A stretch of DNA of 64,000 nt from Cercis canadensis (Eukaryota; Streptophyta; Magnoliopsida; Fabales; Fabaceae), in the NCBI GenBank assembly GCA_003255065.1, contig QAOA01007064.1:210422-274421 (forward strand), in the 5' to 3' direction. The notes below the pieces were generated by a model. That model had not been told where the DNA came from and searched no databases. It was given only the letters and a program-made list of their open reading frames with translations. The position numbers and the translations under genes are program-made. Below, piece after piece: positions 48,201 to 59,257 of this stretch; within the stretch, counting starts at the first letter, position 1; each line of letters starts with the position of its first letter.

Positions 48201-48715
48201 TCTTGAGGAACAATTTTCATATTATAAGTTCTATTATGATAAAATAATAAAATATAGAAGTTATGTATCTTTCAATTCGAAATATTTCTTAAACGTTTTT
48301 TGTAATCTTGAATATATATTTTGGGGAAAAAATAATTAAATTTTCGATCATATTATGGCTGTGAAACAATAAATTCTACTCTGACTTGTTGATTTAAGAA
48401 TATGGTTACCGTGCTTCAGTGCTTGTAATGTATTGTCTTTGTCTGGCATTGGGTTTTACTGTATACTATATATATGCATGTTTTGAACTCGTGCTTCATG
48501 GCCACCAAAAAAAAAAAAAAACACTCGTGCTTCAGAATTTTGGACTGTTCCATCAACTTTCTAGGCCTAAACTATTTTGCATATTTGGAAGGATTGTGAC
48601 AGAGGATTGTGGAGGCATCTGATGGCGACTCCAAGGAATTCAAGGCAAGTTGAAGATGTGCAGTGTAGTATAGCCATTCTTGAAACAAATTGAGTAGTTT
48701 GTATGTCTCTAATAA
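48201..48715. other. Non-coding spacer
   Basis: AT-rich with an A run at 48508-48522. A duplicated phrase (gtgcttca..) surrounds it. No gene is seen. Confidence 0.5.
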
Positions 48716-48724
48716 TTAATATAT

Positions 48725-48972
48725 GAGTAAACTTATCTTGAAAGATTTAAGATTTAATAAAATAGTCATTGAAAGAATACTAACTACAAAATAATCATCG
48801 AAAAAATTAATATACGTAACAAAATAATTTTTAAAAGATTCAAAATTACCAAATATTAGAATATTTTGTTACACATATCAGTTATTTCGAGGACTATTTT
48901 GTAGTTAATATTCTTTTAAAAATTATTTTGTTAAATCTTGAATCTTTCAGGGACACAAATACAGGTTTATTC
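48725..48972. mobile_element. Mutator-type MITE with long inverted repeats and 9-bp TSD
   Basis: 248 bp, ends GAGTAAAC..GTTTATTC, flanked by a perfect 9-bp duplication TTAATATAT (48716-48724 and 48973-48981). The two arms, each about 95 bp, fold back on each other (aaagatttaagatttaataaaatag.. against ..tttgttaaatcttgaatcttt). A 9-bp duplication points to Mutator-like transposase. No coding content. Confidence 0.85.
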
Positions 48973-48981
48973 TTAATATAT

Positions 48982-49416
48982 TTATTGTTCTAGGTATTAT
49001 GATATGCTTTTATGTGACTCTTAACATTTTCTTTTGAAAAATGGTTGGTAGTCAGAATTTTGTTATTAGAATTATGTGGACTTATAACCACTTTGATTTA
49101 AATATGAGGCCTCTAGCAAGTCTAAAAAATTAGATTGTAATGCTACAAGCAAGGTTCTACGAAAACCCAAAATTTTCATAATCCGCGTACAAGATAAACG
49201 GTAGTGCCACCAAGAATAAGACAACACTAAAATGATGCCGAATAATTAAATCAAAGTCACTACAAGATTCATTTGTCTTTAAAAGTTATTTTATAAGATT
49301 ATATGAAACAAGGAAAGTTTATGATATTTGAGTTTTAATGTTAATTAAGTTTATCGAATTTATTGTTAGACTCAATTTTAATTTACTAAATTTGAAAATT
49401 TAAATTAGAAAAAAGG
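48982..49416. other. Non-coding DNA after the P450 fragment
   Basis: AT-rich; no continuation of the P450 (no I-helix, ExxR or haem-loop coding sequence) is found here on the minus strand. Confidence 0.6.
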
Positions 49417-49908
49417 TTACCTGGTCTCTTGTCGCCGTAGAGGGCGGAGTTGGTCGAGTGTCCGGCCACCGAGAACTTGAGACATGCAGATCTTTCTCAT
49501 GAACTTCCAATAGGGTCCATAAGGCGCAAACATGAAGCCTTGGGAGTTATATGTTATGTAGTCAACGGCAGCATTTGCGAAGCGGTCGGAGAAAGAGGTT
49601 TCGTGAGTTTTGAGGAACTCTTTGGCGGCTTCAGGAGTGGAAGCAATGACACAAGGGACAGAGCCAAGCAAAATTTGCATAATTGGTCCATAGCGGGTTG
49701 AGAGCTTGTGAAAAGCTTGATGTGGGATTGGAGCAAGAAGGTGGAGGTGTCCAATGATTGGTAGCGCTGGTGGGTTAGGTGGACCACCGCGACCCTTCAT
49801 CTGTTTTCTCCTCAGTATTGCTCCAATCACAGTCATAGATACTATCGCAATGATCAGGGAAAGTTGGAGATAGCCTTGGAATTCATCCATACCCTGAATT
49901 TTCCCCAA
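49417..49908 (-). pseudogene. Cytochrome P450 N-terminal fragment, CYP93 / flavone synthase II-like
   Basis: 163 codons from ATG 49908: a membrane anchor (residues ~13-31, [19 protein letters not shown]), a basic patch, the proline hinge [16 protein letters not shown], then [53 protein letters not shown] and [16 protein letters not shown]. This is a clan-71 P450 and reads most like CYP93B (flavone synthase II), an ER enzyme that oxidises flavanones. A full protein is about 510-520 residues; here the frame ends at a TAA in AGGTAACC, and the substrate-binding, I-helix and haem-binding regions are absent. It is a truncated gene copy. AGGTAACC could be read as a splice donor, but no later exon is seen. 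Confidence 0.82.
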
Positions 49909-51143
49909 GTAATTAAGAGGAGCTTTTAGCTATGGCGGTATGGCCTATAACTGTCAGTATTTCGGACTTAGAGGCTCAGGAAGAAGAGCAGAAAAACTAA
50001 AAGCAAAATGCTATATGCAGCAAATATTGTTCTTGCTTTTCTTTTTTTCATTCATCTTAGTTGTTATATATATATATATATACACCAAAGTTACTAGATC
50101 ATACACATACCTAGTCCATACCACTCCATACTAGTCAATAACAACTATTATTTTTGGTTTCCCATGGTATCATCAGGCATAGCGGCGCTATTAAAGTGGG
50201 GACATGAAGACTAATAACAAGGACCAAACAATTATGGCTTCTGCACCGAATGACATGTCCATAACAAATATGTACAGTGTATCGTTTTCTATACACAAAG
50301 TAGAAAATGACAAGCACATGTATCTGGGTGTTAACTGGTCAAGTTTCACCATCTATGGGACCACTCCATCCTAGTTGTTGCAATTAGTTTAGGCATTATG
50401 AAACGAAGATAAAATTGTACAGCAGATACACCACAGGTAAAAAAGTTTGACATTAACAGAAAATAATTGCAGTGAAATTGGATACACTTAAAATTTGTTA
50501 AGTGTATAATTTGTATACAATTGTTTACAGATTCAAAAAGTAGAGTATGAAATGTGTAGTCATAAAGCATACCACATAACCACCCATGCACATCTTCTTT
50601 GCCACACATCATAGACTTGGCATATATATATATATATATATGTACACCTCTATGATTGCTATGTTTTCCTTCAAAATTTGTCTTGAACGCATGAACTTTA
50701 TATTTTTGTATAGGATAAATATATTTGTCAATTTTTAGGTGCAACAATGAAAAATTTTAAGTTAGGAAATATTTCTTTCTGTTAGTGTAGAAAATCTAAT
50801 GTTGATGTGTTATGTTGCTTGCTAGTTTAGATAAGTTAAAATAGTTATCAAACAGAAAAGAACCTTTTATGAAGCATCATAGAAGCCACCTCTGGGTGTT
50901 TAAAGTCACTTTCTAGATCAAAGTATATACGTTCAATGTTTGGAAAAAATAGTATGTTAAATGCAATGAATAATTTTTCCATAACTTTTAAATCGGGTTG
51001 AGCACTTTTGTTATATATTAGTATATTACAAGTGAAATGTGTGGGAATTGTTAAAACAGATTTTTGAAGAAAAATTAAATAGCACTATAATACTTAAAAG
51101 TTTCAATAGTAGTGATCAATAATGTAAAACAAAATTACATGTA
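49909..51143. other. Upstream and intergenic DNA
   Basis: AT-rich, with (TA)n at about 50062-50082 and 50621-50642. Short frames have no domain. Confidence 0.5.
50062..50082 (-). promoter_or_regulatory. TA-rich stretch, possible TATA region of the P450 fragment
   Basis: (TA)n about 155-170 bases before the P450 ATG. It may be the old TATA box or just a microsatellite. Confidence 0.25.
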
Positions 51144-51152
51144 TTTAATTAA

Positions 51153-51464
51153 GAGTAAAATCTTTTTTTAGTCATTGAAAAATGCAGTTATTGACAAATT
51201 TGTCTTCCGGTAGGCAAGATCAGTGAAAAGAAAATGAAGATTTGAAATGAGAAAAAGAGGACTTAAACATAACTAGGCAAGATCAATGAAAGAAATTTAG
51301 GAAATGAGTCTTTAGGGGTCAAGAACTTTTCTCATTAAAGTACCGGAGAACTAATTTGTCAGACGAAATAATAATAATTCAATGACCAATTTATCACCGA
51401 AAATTTTTGGAGGACGAATTTATCAGTAACTGTATTTTTCAAAGACTAAAAATGAGTTTTACTC
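51153..51464. mobile_element. Mutator-type MITE, second, 9-bp TSD
   Basis: 312 bp, ends GAGTAAAATC..GTTTTACTC, flanked by a perfect 9-bp duplication TTTAATTAA (51144-51152 and 51465-51473). Inverted arms of about 55 bp (tttagtcattgaaaaatgcagttattgacaaattt.. against ..aatttatcagtaactgtatttttcaaagactaaa). Shares GAGTAAA ends with the element at 48725. Its middle holds a short internal repeat of ggcaagatca(g/a)tgaaa. Confidence 0.85.
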
Positions 51465-51582
51465 TTTAATTAAAATCTCTAATCGTTTTGTAATCATAGA
51501 TAATTATTATGTTTTTAAAAAGTAATGTATAAAAAGTTCTAGAAAAGTACAGATATAAGCACCAACGTAAGTTCTGGGGTAG

Positions 51583-52115
51583 CCTAGGCAGCACGGACAC
51601 AACACTTTTGTGCAATTTCCTTGTGTCTGACATAAAACAGACATAGACACACCTTGGACATAGCCATAACACATGTCTGGCAATCGTACGAATGTGTCTC
51701 AATACAAAATTTTTTTCTCTCTTGGACACGGTTAGCTCACTTTTGACAGTTTTCTAATTTTTTTTTAAAAAAAAAGTGTTTATTGTTACTTATATACAGT
51801 AAATATGTTAGAGAATGGATAGATAACGATTAGTTTAGAATGAGTATGTGATATTCATTGACTGTTTTTTGTTGTGAAGGGATAAATTAAAACGAATTGG
51901 TAATATCCCTTATAATTGCATATTTGGAGAGGATATTAATGTTTCATACAGGTGAGGTTTATGTCCCTTTGTTGGTAAGAAAATATGATAGAAGTGAAGA
52001 ATCACTAATAATTTAGGACATGAGTTGATGATAAATATATCAATATGATATTCTCATATAAATGTTCAATATTTCGATAAAATATAAATCTATTCAGAAT
52101 TATGTTTGTTTTGTG

Positions 52116-52159
<44 letters not shown>

Positions 52160-52264
52160 TTTGTCTTACATTTTTTAGATTTTATATATATATATACACA
52201 TGTGTTTTGTCTTACATTTTTTAGATTTTTCTGTATCCCGTGTCATGTGTCCGTGCTTCTTAGG
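51583..52264. repeat. Inverted arms 682 bp apart
   Basis: cctaggcagcacggacac (51583-51600) and gtgtccgtgcttcttagg (52247-52264) are reverse complements at 16 of 18 positions. Both continue into sequence rich in gtgtc/gacac. They could be ends of an unidentified transposon; no target duplication is evident. Confidence 0.45.
52120..52236. repeat. (TA)n microsatellite with a 46-bp duplication
   Basis: (TA)n runs at about 52121-52155 and 52182-52194 separate two copies of gtgttttgtcttacatttttt (52156 and 52202). Confidence 0.85.
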
Positions 52265-52967
52265 GAGTGGCCCAAAAACATTGAATTTCCTGTTATTTGA
52301 GTTCATACAATTTGAGTTTATCCATCAAGTTCGTGGCTGCCGTGCGAATGAAAAGGATGGGAGTATGAAAGAAAGCCAAAAAAACAACGAGAAAACTCAA
52401 ATAATGCAAAATTATTCCAGAAGGTGTAGATCAAAATTCAAAGTTCTTGTCATTTTCTAATTTCTCATAAGAAAATGATAGTCTCTGCATTATTGATATG
52501 GACGGGAGTGTTTTATATTTCCAACCCGTGTCATTAGGTGCAGAAAACCTAGAAGCGTTTGATTCTTCTTAGTAGTGTCTGCCCAAGTTTCTTGTAGTCC
52601 ATTTTCTCACTTCTCTTTCAAACAGTTTCTTTATTCTAATGTTAAATTTTCAACTTCAACTTTATTATACGGATGACATAAAGGGCATACCTTAATTACT
52701 AAGAAATCAACTATGACATGATAGTTTTAATAAAAATTAATTACACTAATAAATATCATTTGTCAAACGTAAGGACTGGATTAGAGCCATTTTGCTCCTC
52801 TCTATCTCCCATGGACCGTGGCCTTATCATATGATGAAATAGATGACGAGCAGTGTGTAATTTGAAAGAGAAACAGGTCTGGTGCCAAAGAAAAGGATGG
52901 GAGTACGACAGACTTTGAGAAAGGACTTTCGATTTTGCAAGCCATGGAATTGGTTGAAGCAAAGCAT
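52265..52967. other. Non-coding spacer
   Basis: AT-rich. 52330-52450 is a diverged relative of 52870-53110 (aaaggatgggagta.ga, ataatgcaaa.attattcca, aaagttcttgtcatt). Confidence 0.5.
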
Positions 52968-53113
52968 TTCCACAAGCCTAATGCCCCACCTTCCCAAATA
53001 ATGCAAAACTATTCCACAAATAAGACCAAAGTTCTTGTCATTCCACAAGCCTAATGCCCCACCTTCCCAAATAATGCAAAACTATTCCACAGATAAGACC
53101 AAAGTTCTTGTCA
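52968..53113. repeat. 73-bp tandem duplication
   Basis: ttccacaagcctaatgccccaccttcccaa.. at 52968-53040 is repeated at 53041-53113 with one base change (cacaaataag / cacagataag). Confidence 0.95.
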
Positions 53114-53490
53114 TTTCTTCTTTCAGTAAATATGATACACTACATAATGGTCAAATTGAATCAATGTACTGCAGCTAAAGCATTACTGACTTTTCCCTTT
53201 TCCCAATCACCTTATTTAAATTGATTGACCCGTCATAAATTGTCACATATTATTGCTAAAATATATATTCTGTCAAACATATTTTATTCTCTCTTGGAGG
53301 CCATATATATAGCACAAAGCTTACCTCAATCATAGGAGGTATAGTACAGGTGTAGGAGAGATATTATAGGGAACAAATACCTTAATTACAGGAAACAAAT
53401 CAGGATACCTATAATTACAAGATAACTAGGATACCTGATGTAGTGCAGAAGGAGTGAGAATTCATGGCACAAAGATGGAGAACCCAAAGT
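53114..53490. other. Non-coding DNA left of Copia copy 2
   Basis: AT-rich. Text such as caaataccttaattacagg..ataattacaagataac near 53375-53425 resembles retrotransposon LTR sequence, but I could not delimit an element. Confidence 0.4.
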
Positions 53491-53916
53491 TGACCAGAAA
53501 AGTCAACAATGTCCGTTTTTTTTACAAAAGAGTACACTTTTCTAAGTGGAAACGGCCTTATGAGCAAAACGCGCTCCGCCCCATGTGTCACGTGATTTTA
53601 GCCAAATACCATTGTTTCGAGGGTCAAAACGAGATTTTCTCTTTTTTATCATAAATTTAGGGTTATTTTCACAATTTTCATTATGTATGGATCTTTTCAT
53701 AATTTTTGTTATTTCCTGCATTTAGGGCTTTCCATTATATGCGTTTGTACAACCTTTTGAGAGACAAACTTGATTGAATAAACAGTTTGAGAATTTTCTC
53801 AATTCTTAGCTTCAACCTCTAGGTATTCTGAGGAATTAATGAGTTGTTGAATTTTGTACCATTTCATCACGTACATTGCATCAATACCTATACTTACAAG
53901 ACAACTCACACTGACA
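53491..53916 (-). repeat. 3' LTR of Copia copy 2
   Basis: The inner end (..actgaca) is firm because ctcccctc follows. The outer end at tgaccagaaaagtcaac is an estimate: homology with the 36817 fragment starts there and it gives TG..CA ends and a 426-bp LTR. Confidence 0.65.
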
Positions 53917-53945
53917 CTCCCCTCAAGTTGGTGCAAAGATGTCGT

Positions 53946-55408
53946 TCATGCCCAACTGGTCAAGTGAGTTGTAAAATCTTGACTTGAAACAACTTTAGTC
54001 AACACATCTACCAATTGGTCTTCTGATTTCACGAATGGAAATTGAATAATATTTGCATCTAACTTTTCCTTGATGAAATGCTTGTCAACCTCAACATGTT
54101 TGGTACGAACATGTCGGATTGGGTTATGAGAAATATCGATAGCTGCCTTATTGTCATAAAATAACCTTGTAATTGACAGTGGAGGATAGCCAAGCTCCTT
54201 AAGCAATTTGCGAAGCCAAAAAAGTTCACATAATCCTTTTGCCACCTTCTATATTCGGCTTCTGCACTAGACAAGGCCATTACCTTATGTTTATTGCTCT
54301 GCCAAGTCATCAGATTCCCACCTACGAATGTAAAATAGCCAGAGGTAGACCGTCTATCAGTAATATTTCCTGCCCAATCTGCATCGGTGTAGCCATCTAT
54401 CCTCAAATGTCCATGTTTAGAGGACATAATTCCTCGACCAGGTGCCAACTTTAGGTACCTTAATATTCTCAAAACTGCATTCATATGGTCTTCACTTGGA
54501 GAGTGCATAAACTGGCTCACAACATTTATAGCATAAGGAATGTCTGAACATGTGTGGGACAGATAAATTAATCTTCCAACCAACCTCTGATAACGCTTTT
54601 TATTGGTTGGAACCTGATCAGGGTATTCTGCAAGATGATGGTTTATAACAATAAGAGTATCTACAGGTTTACAGTCAAGCATACCTATATCAGTAAGCAA
54701 ATCTAGAATATATTTTCGTTGTGACAAGAACAAGCCCCGTTTTGATCTTGCTACTTCAATGCCAAGAAAATACTTGAGTCCACCAAGATCTTTCATCTCA
54801 AACTCTATTGCCAAATGTTCTCTCAGCCTTAAGATTTCTTCATTATCATCTCCGGTAACAATCATATCATCAACATAAATAATGAGCGCAGTTATCTTCC
54901 CCATGCGGTGCTTTAAGAAAAGTGTATGATCCGAGTTGCTCTGCCGGAATCCATACTTCCACATAGCCAATCGAAATTTCCCAAACCATGCACATGGAGA
55001 CTGTTTCAGACCATACAACGCTTTTTCTAATTTACACACCACCTTGGTTGATGTAGGTGATGTATATCCAGGTGGAACATCCATGAACACTTCTTCTTTA
55101 AGCTCTCCATGTAAAAATGCATTTGTCACATCGAATTGTTGTAATGGCCAATCTAAATTAGCTGCTAAAGAGAGAAGTACTCTTATTGTATTTATTTTTG
55201 CAATCGGGGAAAATTTCTCTGTGTAGTCAATCCCATATGTTTGAGTATTTCCTTTAGCAACTAATCGTGCTTTATATCGTTCAACCGATCCTTCAGCTTT
55301 GTGTTTGATTGTACATACCCATCTACACCCGACCGTCCTCTTTCCCTTTGGCAACAGAACCAAATCCCAGGTTTGATTTTTCTGGAGTGCAGTCATCTCT
55401 TCTTCCAT
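53946..55408 (-). pseudogene. Copia copy 2 reverse transcriptase and RNase H region
   Basis: Same domains as 360-1822 (FDVTNAFLHGELKEEVFMD, IIYVDDMIVTGDD, YTDADWAG, HVRTKHVEVDKHFI). A longer stretch reads in one frame than in copy 1, but it is still a broken element. Confidence 0.9.
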
Positions 55409-56316
55409 TGCCTTGGTCCATCTTGGCTCGGATAATGCATCTTTTAGGGAACTAGGAATATTATCATTTGATAACTATTGTATGAATGCTTTAACTGGTT
55501 AAGATAATTTATGAGATGACACATGATTGGCAATGGGATATTTAAATTTCTTTATTGCATCCGGTGAATACCGATTTGGTGGTTTCCCTCTATTATGTCT
55601 GCGAGGCAACTGGTAAATTGGATTAGTTAATGAATCAATAGGTGTAGTAGGACTTACCTCAGGAGTATTCTTTGGAGCATGGTCTATAGTAGATATTGTC
55701 GTCGGAGAAGAGAGGGGAGAGACATCTAGCACATATGTGGCTGCCCCAGTTGCTTGGTCAACTTGATCACTGGCTACAGGAGAACCCAATTCAGTAGTTC
55801 GATTAGTGGCTGATCCCAGGTCATTATCTTTTTCTGTATATTCTTCTGGAAGTATACTGTTCCTCAATTCTGATCTTAGTTCTACTGAATAGTCAGTCCA
55901 ATTCCGCTCTTAACTTAGTTTCTCCCCCTGAAGAGAAGGATTGGATGAAGAATAATACATATCAGTCTCTAAAAAGGTGACATCCATAGTAACATACTTA
56001 CACCGTGATGGTGAGTGATAGCATCGATAGCCTTTTTTATGCGCCCCATACCCCAGAAAAACACACTACACAACACAAGGATCAAGTTTAGTGCACTAGT
56101 TTTTATGAAGATGGACAAAAGCAACACATCTAAAGACATGTGGAGGTAACAAGAGAACTGAAGCGAAGGAGTAGAAATGAGAAAGAGATTACAGCGAGAT
56201 CTGAAGAGCCAAAACTTTAGAGGGTATCTGGTTCATAAGATAAACAACAGTAATAATAGCGACATCCCATGAAAATCGTGGAACATGGGCACCAATTAAT
56301 AATGCTCGAGCAGTCT
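55409..56316 (-). other. Copia copy 2 integrase C-terminal / linker region
   Basis: Counterpart of 1823-2730, with the same Ser/Thr/Pro-rich piece at 55499-55867. Confidence 0.6.
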
Positions 56317-56820
56317 CTAAAATATGTCTATTATTAAGTTTAGCAACTCCATTTTGTTGAGGAGTCTGAGGACATGCAATTTCATGAAGTATCCCATGAG
56401 TATGTAAATACTGTATAAATTATGATTTACATATTCTCCATCATTATCTGAACGTAAAATGCAAAGTTTAGCAGAAAACTGAGTCTGAATCATGGCGTGA
56501 ACTTGTTGAAAAATCGTGAATACATCACTCTTATTTTTAAGCAGGTATAACCACGTCATTCTAGTGCAATCATCAATAAATGTCACAAACCATCTAATGC
56601 TTGTAACAGTAGAGGTCGAAAAGGGCCCCCAAACATAAGAATGAATTAAATCAAATGGAATAGTACTCTTATTATAACTCAAAGGATAAGTCACACGATG
56701 ACTTTTTTCCAAAACACAAGTGTCACACTTAAAATCAGAATTAGAACATCTAACAAACAAGTTCGATAGTAAATGCTTTAAGTAACTAAATGATGGATGA
56801 CCCAAACGATGATGCCACAA
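56317..56820 (-). pseudogene. Copia copy 2 integrase region
   Basis: WHHRLGHPSFSYLKHL, CDTCVLEKSHR and FIDDCTRMTWLYLLKNK, as in copy 1. Confidence 0.88.
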
Positions 56821-56871
56821 CCATATTTACCTTTGTTTATCGGTATGTGCTCCATGTACCAAGTTAACGCG

Positions 56872-57429
56872 TCATGTACTAACATCATCCACGAAATATA
56901 AATCCCCCTTCTTAGTACCACGACCAATGATCTCCTTTGTGAGAATATCCTGTATAAGAAAAAACTTTGGGTACATTAGTATACAACAATCCAACTGTTT
57001 AGTAGCTTGTCTAGGAGACATTAATTTATGTTTTAAAGAGGGAACAAGTAAAGTATTTAGTAAGGAAAGAGTATATGTAAAATGAACCATGCTAGCTCCT
57101 ACAACGGGAGAGGCCACACCATTAACATTAGTAATACTCCGTCTTTGAGGAGTAGTTTCACAAGAAAAATCTTTTGGATCAAAAGTCATATGATCCGTAG
57201 CACCTGAATCAATAATCCAGTCATAGGAACTATCATTACAAGAAACTTGTAAGGCATATCCACAGTTACTTGATGGCTCGAGAGAGTAAATGATGGAGTC
57301 AAGAGCATTGGAAGACTCTACTTGAGGAACCAAAAAGAGATGCGAGATTGCTGTTGCAAGGGAGACTTGTCCTCCTTGCCAAGTTGTTACAACTTCTCTT
57401 TCTCGTTGCTTTTGAAGCTTCAAGGGTTC
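56872..57429 (-). pseudogene. Copia copy 2 protease / gag tail
   Basis: DWIIDSGATDHMT protease motif and gag tail, as in copy 1 (3286-3843). Confidence 0.85.
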
Positions 57430-57434
57430 CCACC

Positions 57435-58861
57435 TGATGTGATTTTTCAGGCAAGTGTACCGAGTCACACAAGTAGTAAAGAGATGAATGAGCATCGTCC
57501 TCAGGGATTAACGTAAGCAATTACTAAATTCACCAATAATGATTCTATTTGAAGGAACAACGGTTTAGATTGAAGGTAACTCTAAAATAGTAAATGCAAA
57601 TGATTAATTAAGTAAAACTGAATGTTAAAGCAAAACAACTTAATGGAAATTAGACTGCGAGATTAACAATGAGTAAAAGGAAGTTAAGGGTTGATTTCAC
57701 TCGCTTTCAACTTCGGTTATTTCATAGAGAAAATAACCTTTGACTCACTGAAGAATGATTTACTCTAGCTACAAATTCTTTGTTGTTGGTCAATTTCCCT
57801 AATTTAATTGATCTCAATTCCTTAGAGAAGCAATCTTCCCTATCCCAATTAATTGTCCAATTCCTTAGTTCAATTAACATGTCTAGGTGATTAAGCCCTA
57901 AAGAAATTATTTTGAGACCCCTAGATTAACTTTGATCCATGGTAGAGATTACAATAGCATACTCAAATCTTACTATCCCTAGTATGGATATGAGATCATA
58001 ATTCATTCAAATAGAGACCAATCATTCAAAAGCATTAAGAACAGTAAGATCTACTCCAACAAATAAATTTGTATTAGAAAACAATTATTTAACAAGAAAT
58101 CTCCATAAAAAATCGAGCTACATCTATCCCATAACTAAATAGTTTAGCTACTCATAATTAAATCAGAAGAAAAATATAATTCAAGTTCATTATGAGGTAA
58201 AAGAATGAAAACTAGATGAAGTCTGAGTAGCAATCGTCCTCTATCTTGCTTCAGTTCCCCCCCTTTTTTCATTGACGGCTCAGCCCCCTTGTTGATTTTC
58301 TCCCTTTTCCTTTTATACTATTCTAGCATTTAGGGCTTCACTATTCAGCTCGCTTGAACACGGCCTAAACACGGACCGTGTTCACTTATGGGACTGGGGC
58401 TTGTTCTTTGAATGATTTATCTGATCTTCACACATGGTCGTGTCTTATCTGCTCCAAGTCGTGTTTGCTTTTGACATGGCCCGTGCTCTTTTGCTTCATG
58501 TCATGTTCCTCATTGGTGTGTCTCTGACTGGCTAACACAGTGTCCAACACGGCCGTGTTCTTCACTATCTTGGTGGTGTCCTTCAATCAGTTCGAGAAGG
58601 GACCTCTAAAGGCTAGACAAGAGTATACACACGGCTGTGTGTGTCCCGTGTCTTTTGTCTAAACTTCAGTTTCCACTGATTTCTCTGTACTTCGCTCTAG
58701 AAATTGCTTTAGAATTCTTCCTTTTTGCTTGACTAGCAAGAGAAACACCTGACAATATCAATTTATGGATTAAGTATTGAGTTTAAGGAAAATTTAATCA
58801 TATGTAGGTAGGAATTCAATGACAAAAGCATGGAACTTAGAGTCATAATAGACACCTATCA
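57435..58861 (-). repeat. Solo Gypsy LTR in Copia copy 2
   Basis: Same 1427-bp LTR, same site and same CCACC duplication (57430-57434 and 58862-58866) as 3849-5275. ACACGGCCGTGT at 58547-58558. Two separate insertions at the same base are not credible, so the two Copia blocks descend from one. Confidence 0.9.
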
Positions 58862-59257
58862 CCACCATTTAGGATACCCATGAAGTTTAAGGCAAGAGTC
58901 TCGTCCATGCTTCTTACTCCCACAATAGGTGCACCTACTTGCAAGGACTGGTGGTTTTTACTGGAAAGTATGATTAGAAGTTGCTGGAACAGCTGCTTTC
59001 AACTCAATATGAGCAGCAGGTTGTACCTGCAAAGAAGCTACAATATTGGCAGAGGCCATAACACCTGCTGGCCTGGTAATCACAATAACAGGTGCTGATG
59101 CAGGTCTGGCAGATCGCTGGGCCTGGTTACGGGACACCATTGCACCGCTAGTGGTGTGTCCCATGATCACAAAATGTTGTGTAGCCTCTCGACGAACATA
59201 TGCAAAGGTTTGTTCAACCGAGGGAAGGGGATCCTTGCAATGTTTTAAAAACTGGAA
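58862..59257 (-). pseudogene. Copia copy 2 gag fragment
   Basis: Zinc knuckle and gag core (DPLPSVEQTFAYVRREAT), as in copy 1, cut at the Gypsy LTR edge at 59258. Confidence 0.8.

Larger units (their letters stand above)
53491..59257 (-). mobile_element. Copia LTR retrotransposon, copy 2 (incomplete fossil)
   Basis: Positions 53587-59257 equal 1-5671 plus 53586, with about 1% differences and balanced single-base indels. It has the same 3' LTR, pol, protease and gag parts, the same solo LTR in gag and the same cut-off by a Gypsy LTR. This copy also shows the outer part of the LTR. It is broken, with about half a dozen interruptions. Confidence 0.93.

Noticed and set aside
50346-50747. 133-codon minus-strand frame
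   Set aside because: Runs through a (TA)n microsatellite, has no domain and biased composition; likely chance.
52756-53048. Overlapping minus-strand frames near the 73-bp repeat
   Set aside because: No recognisable domain and they run into the tandem duplication; not supported as a gene.
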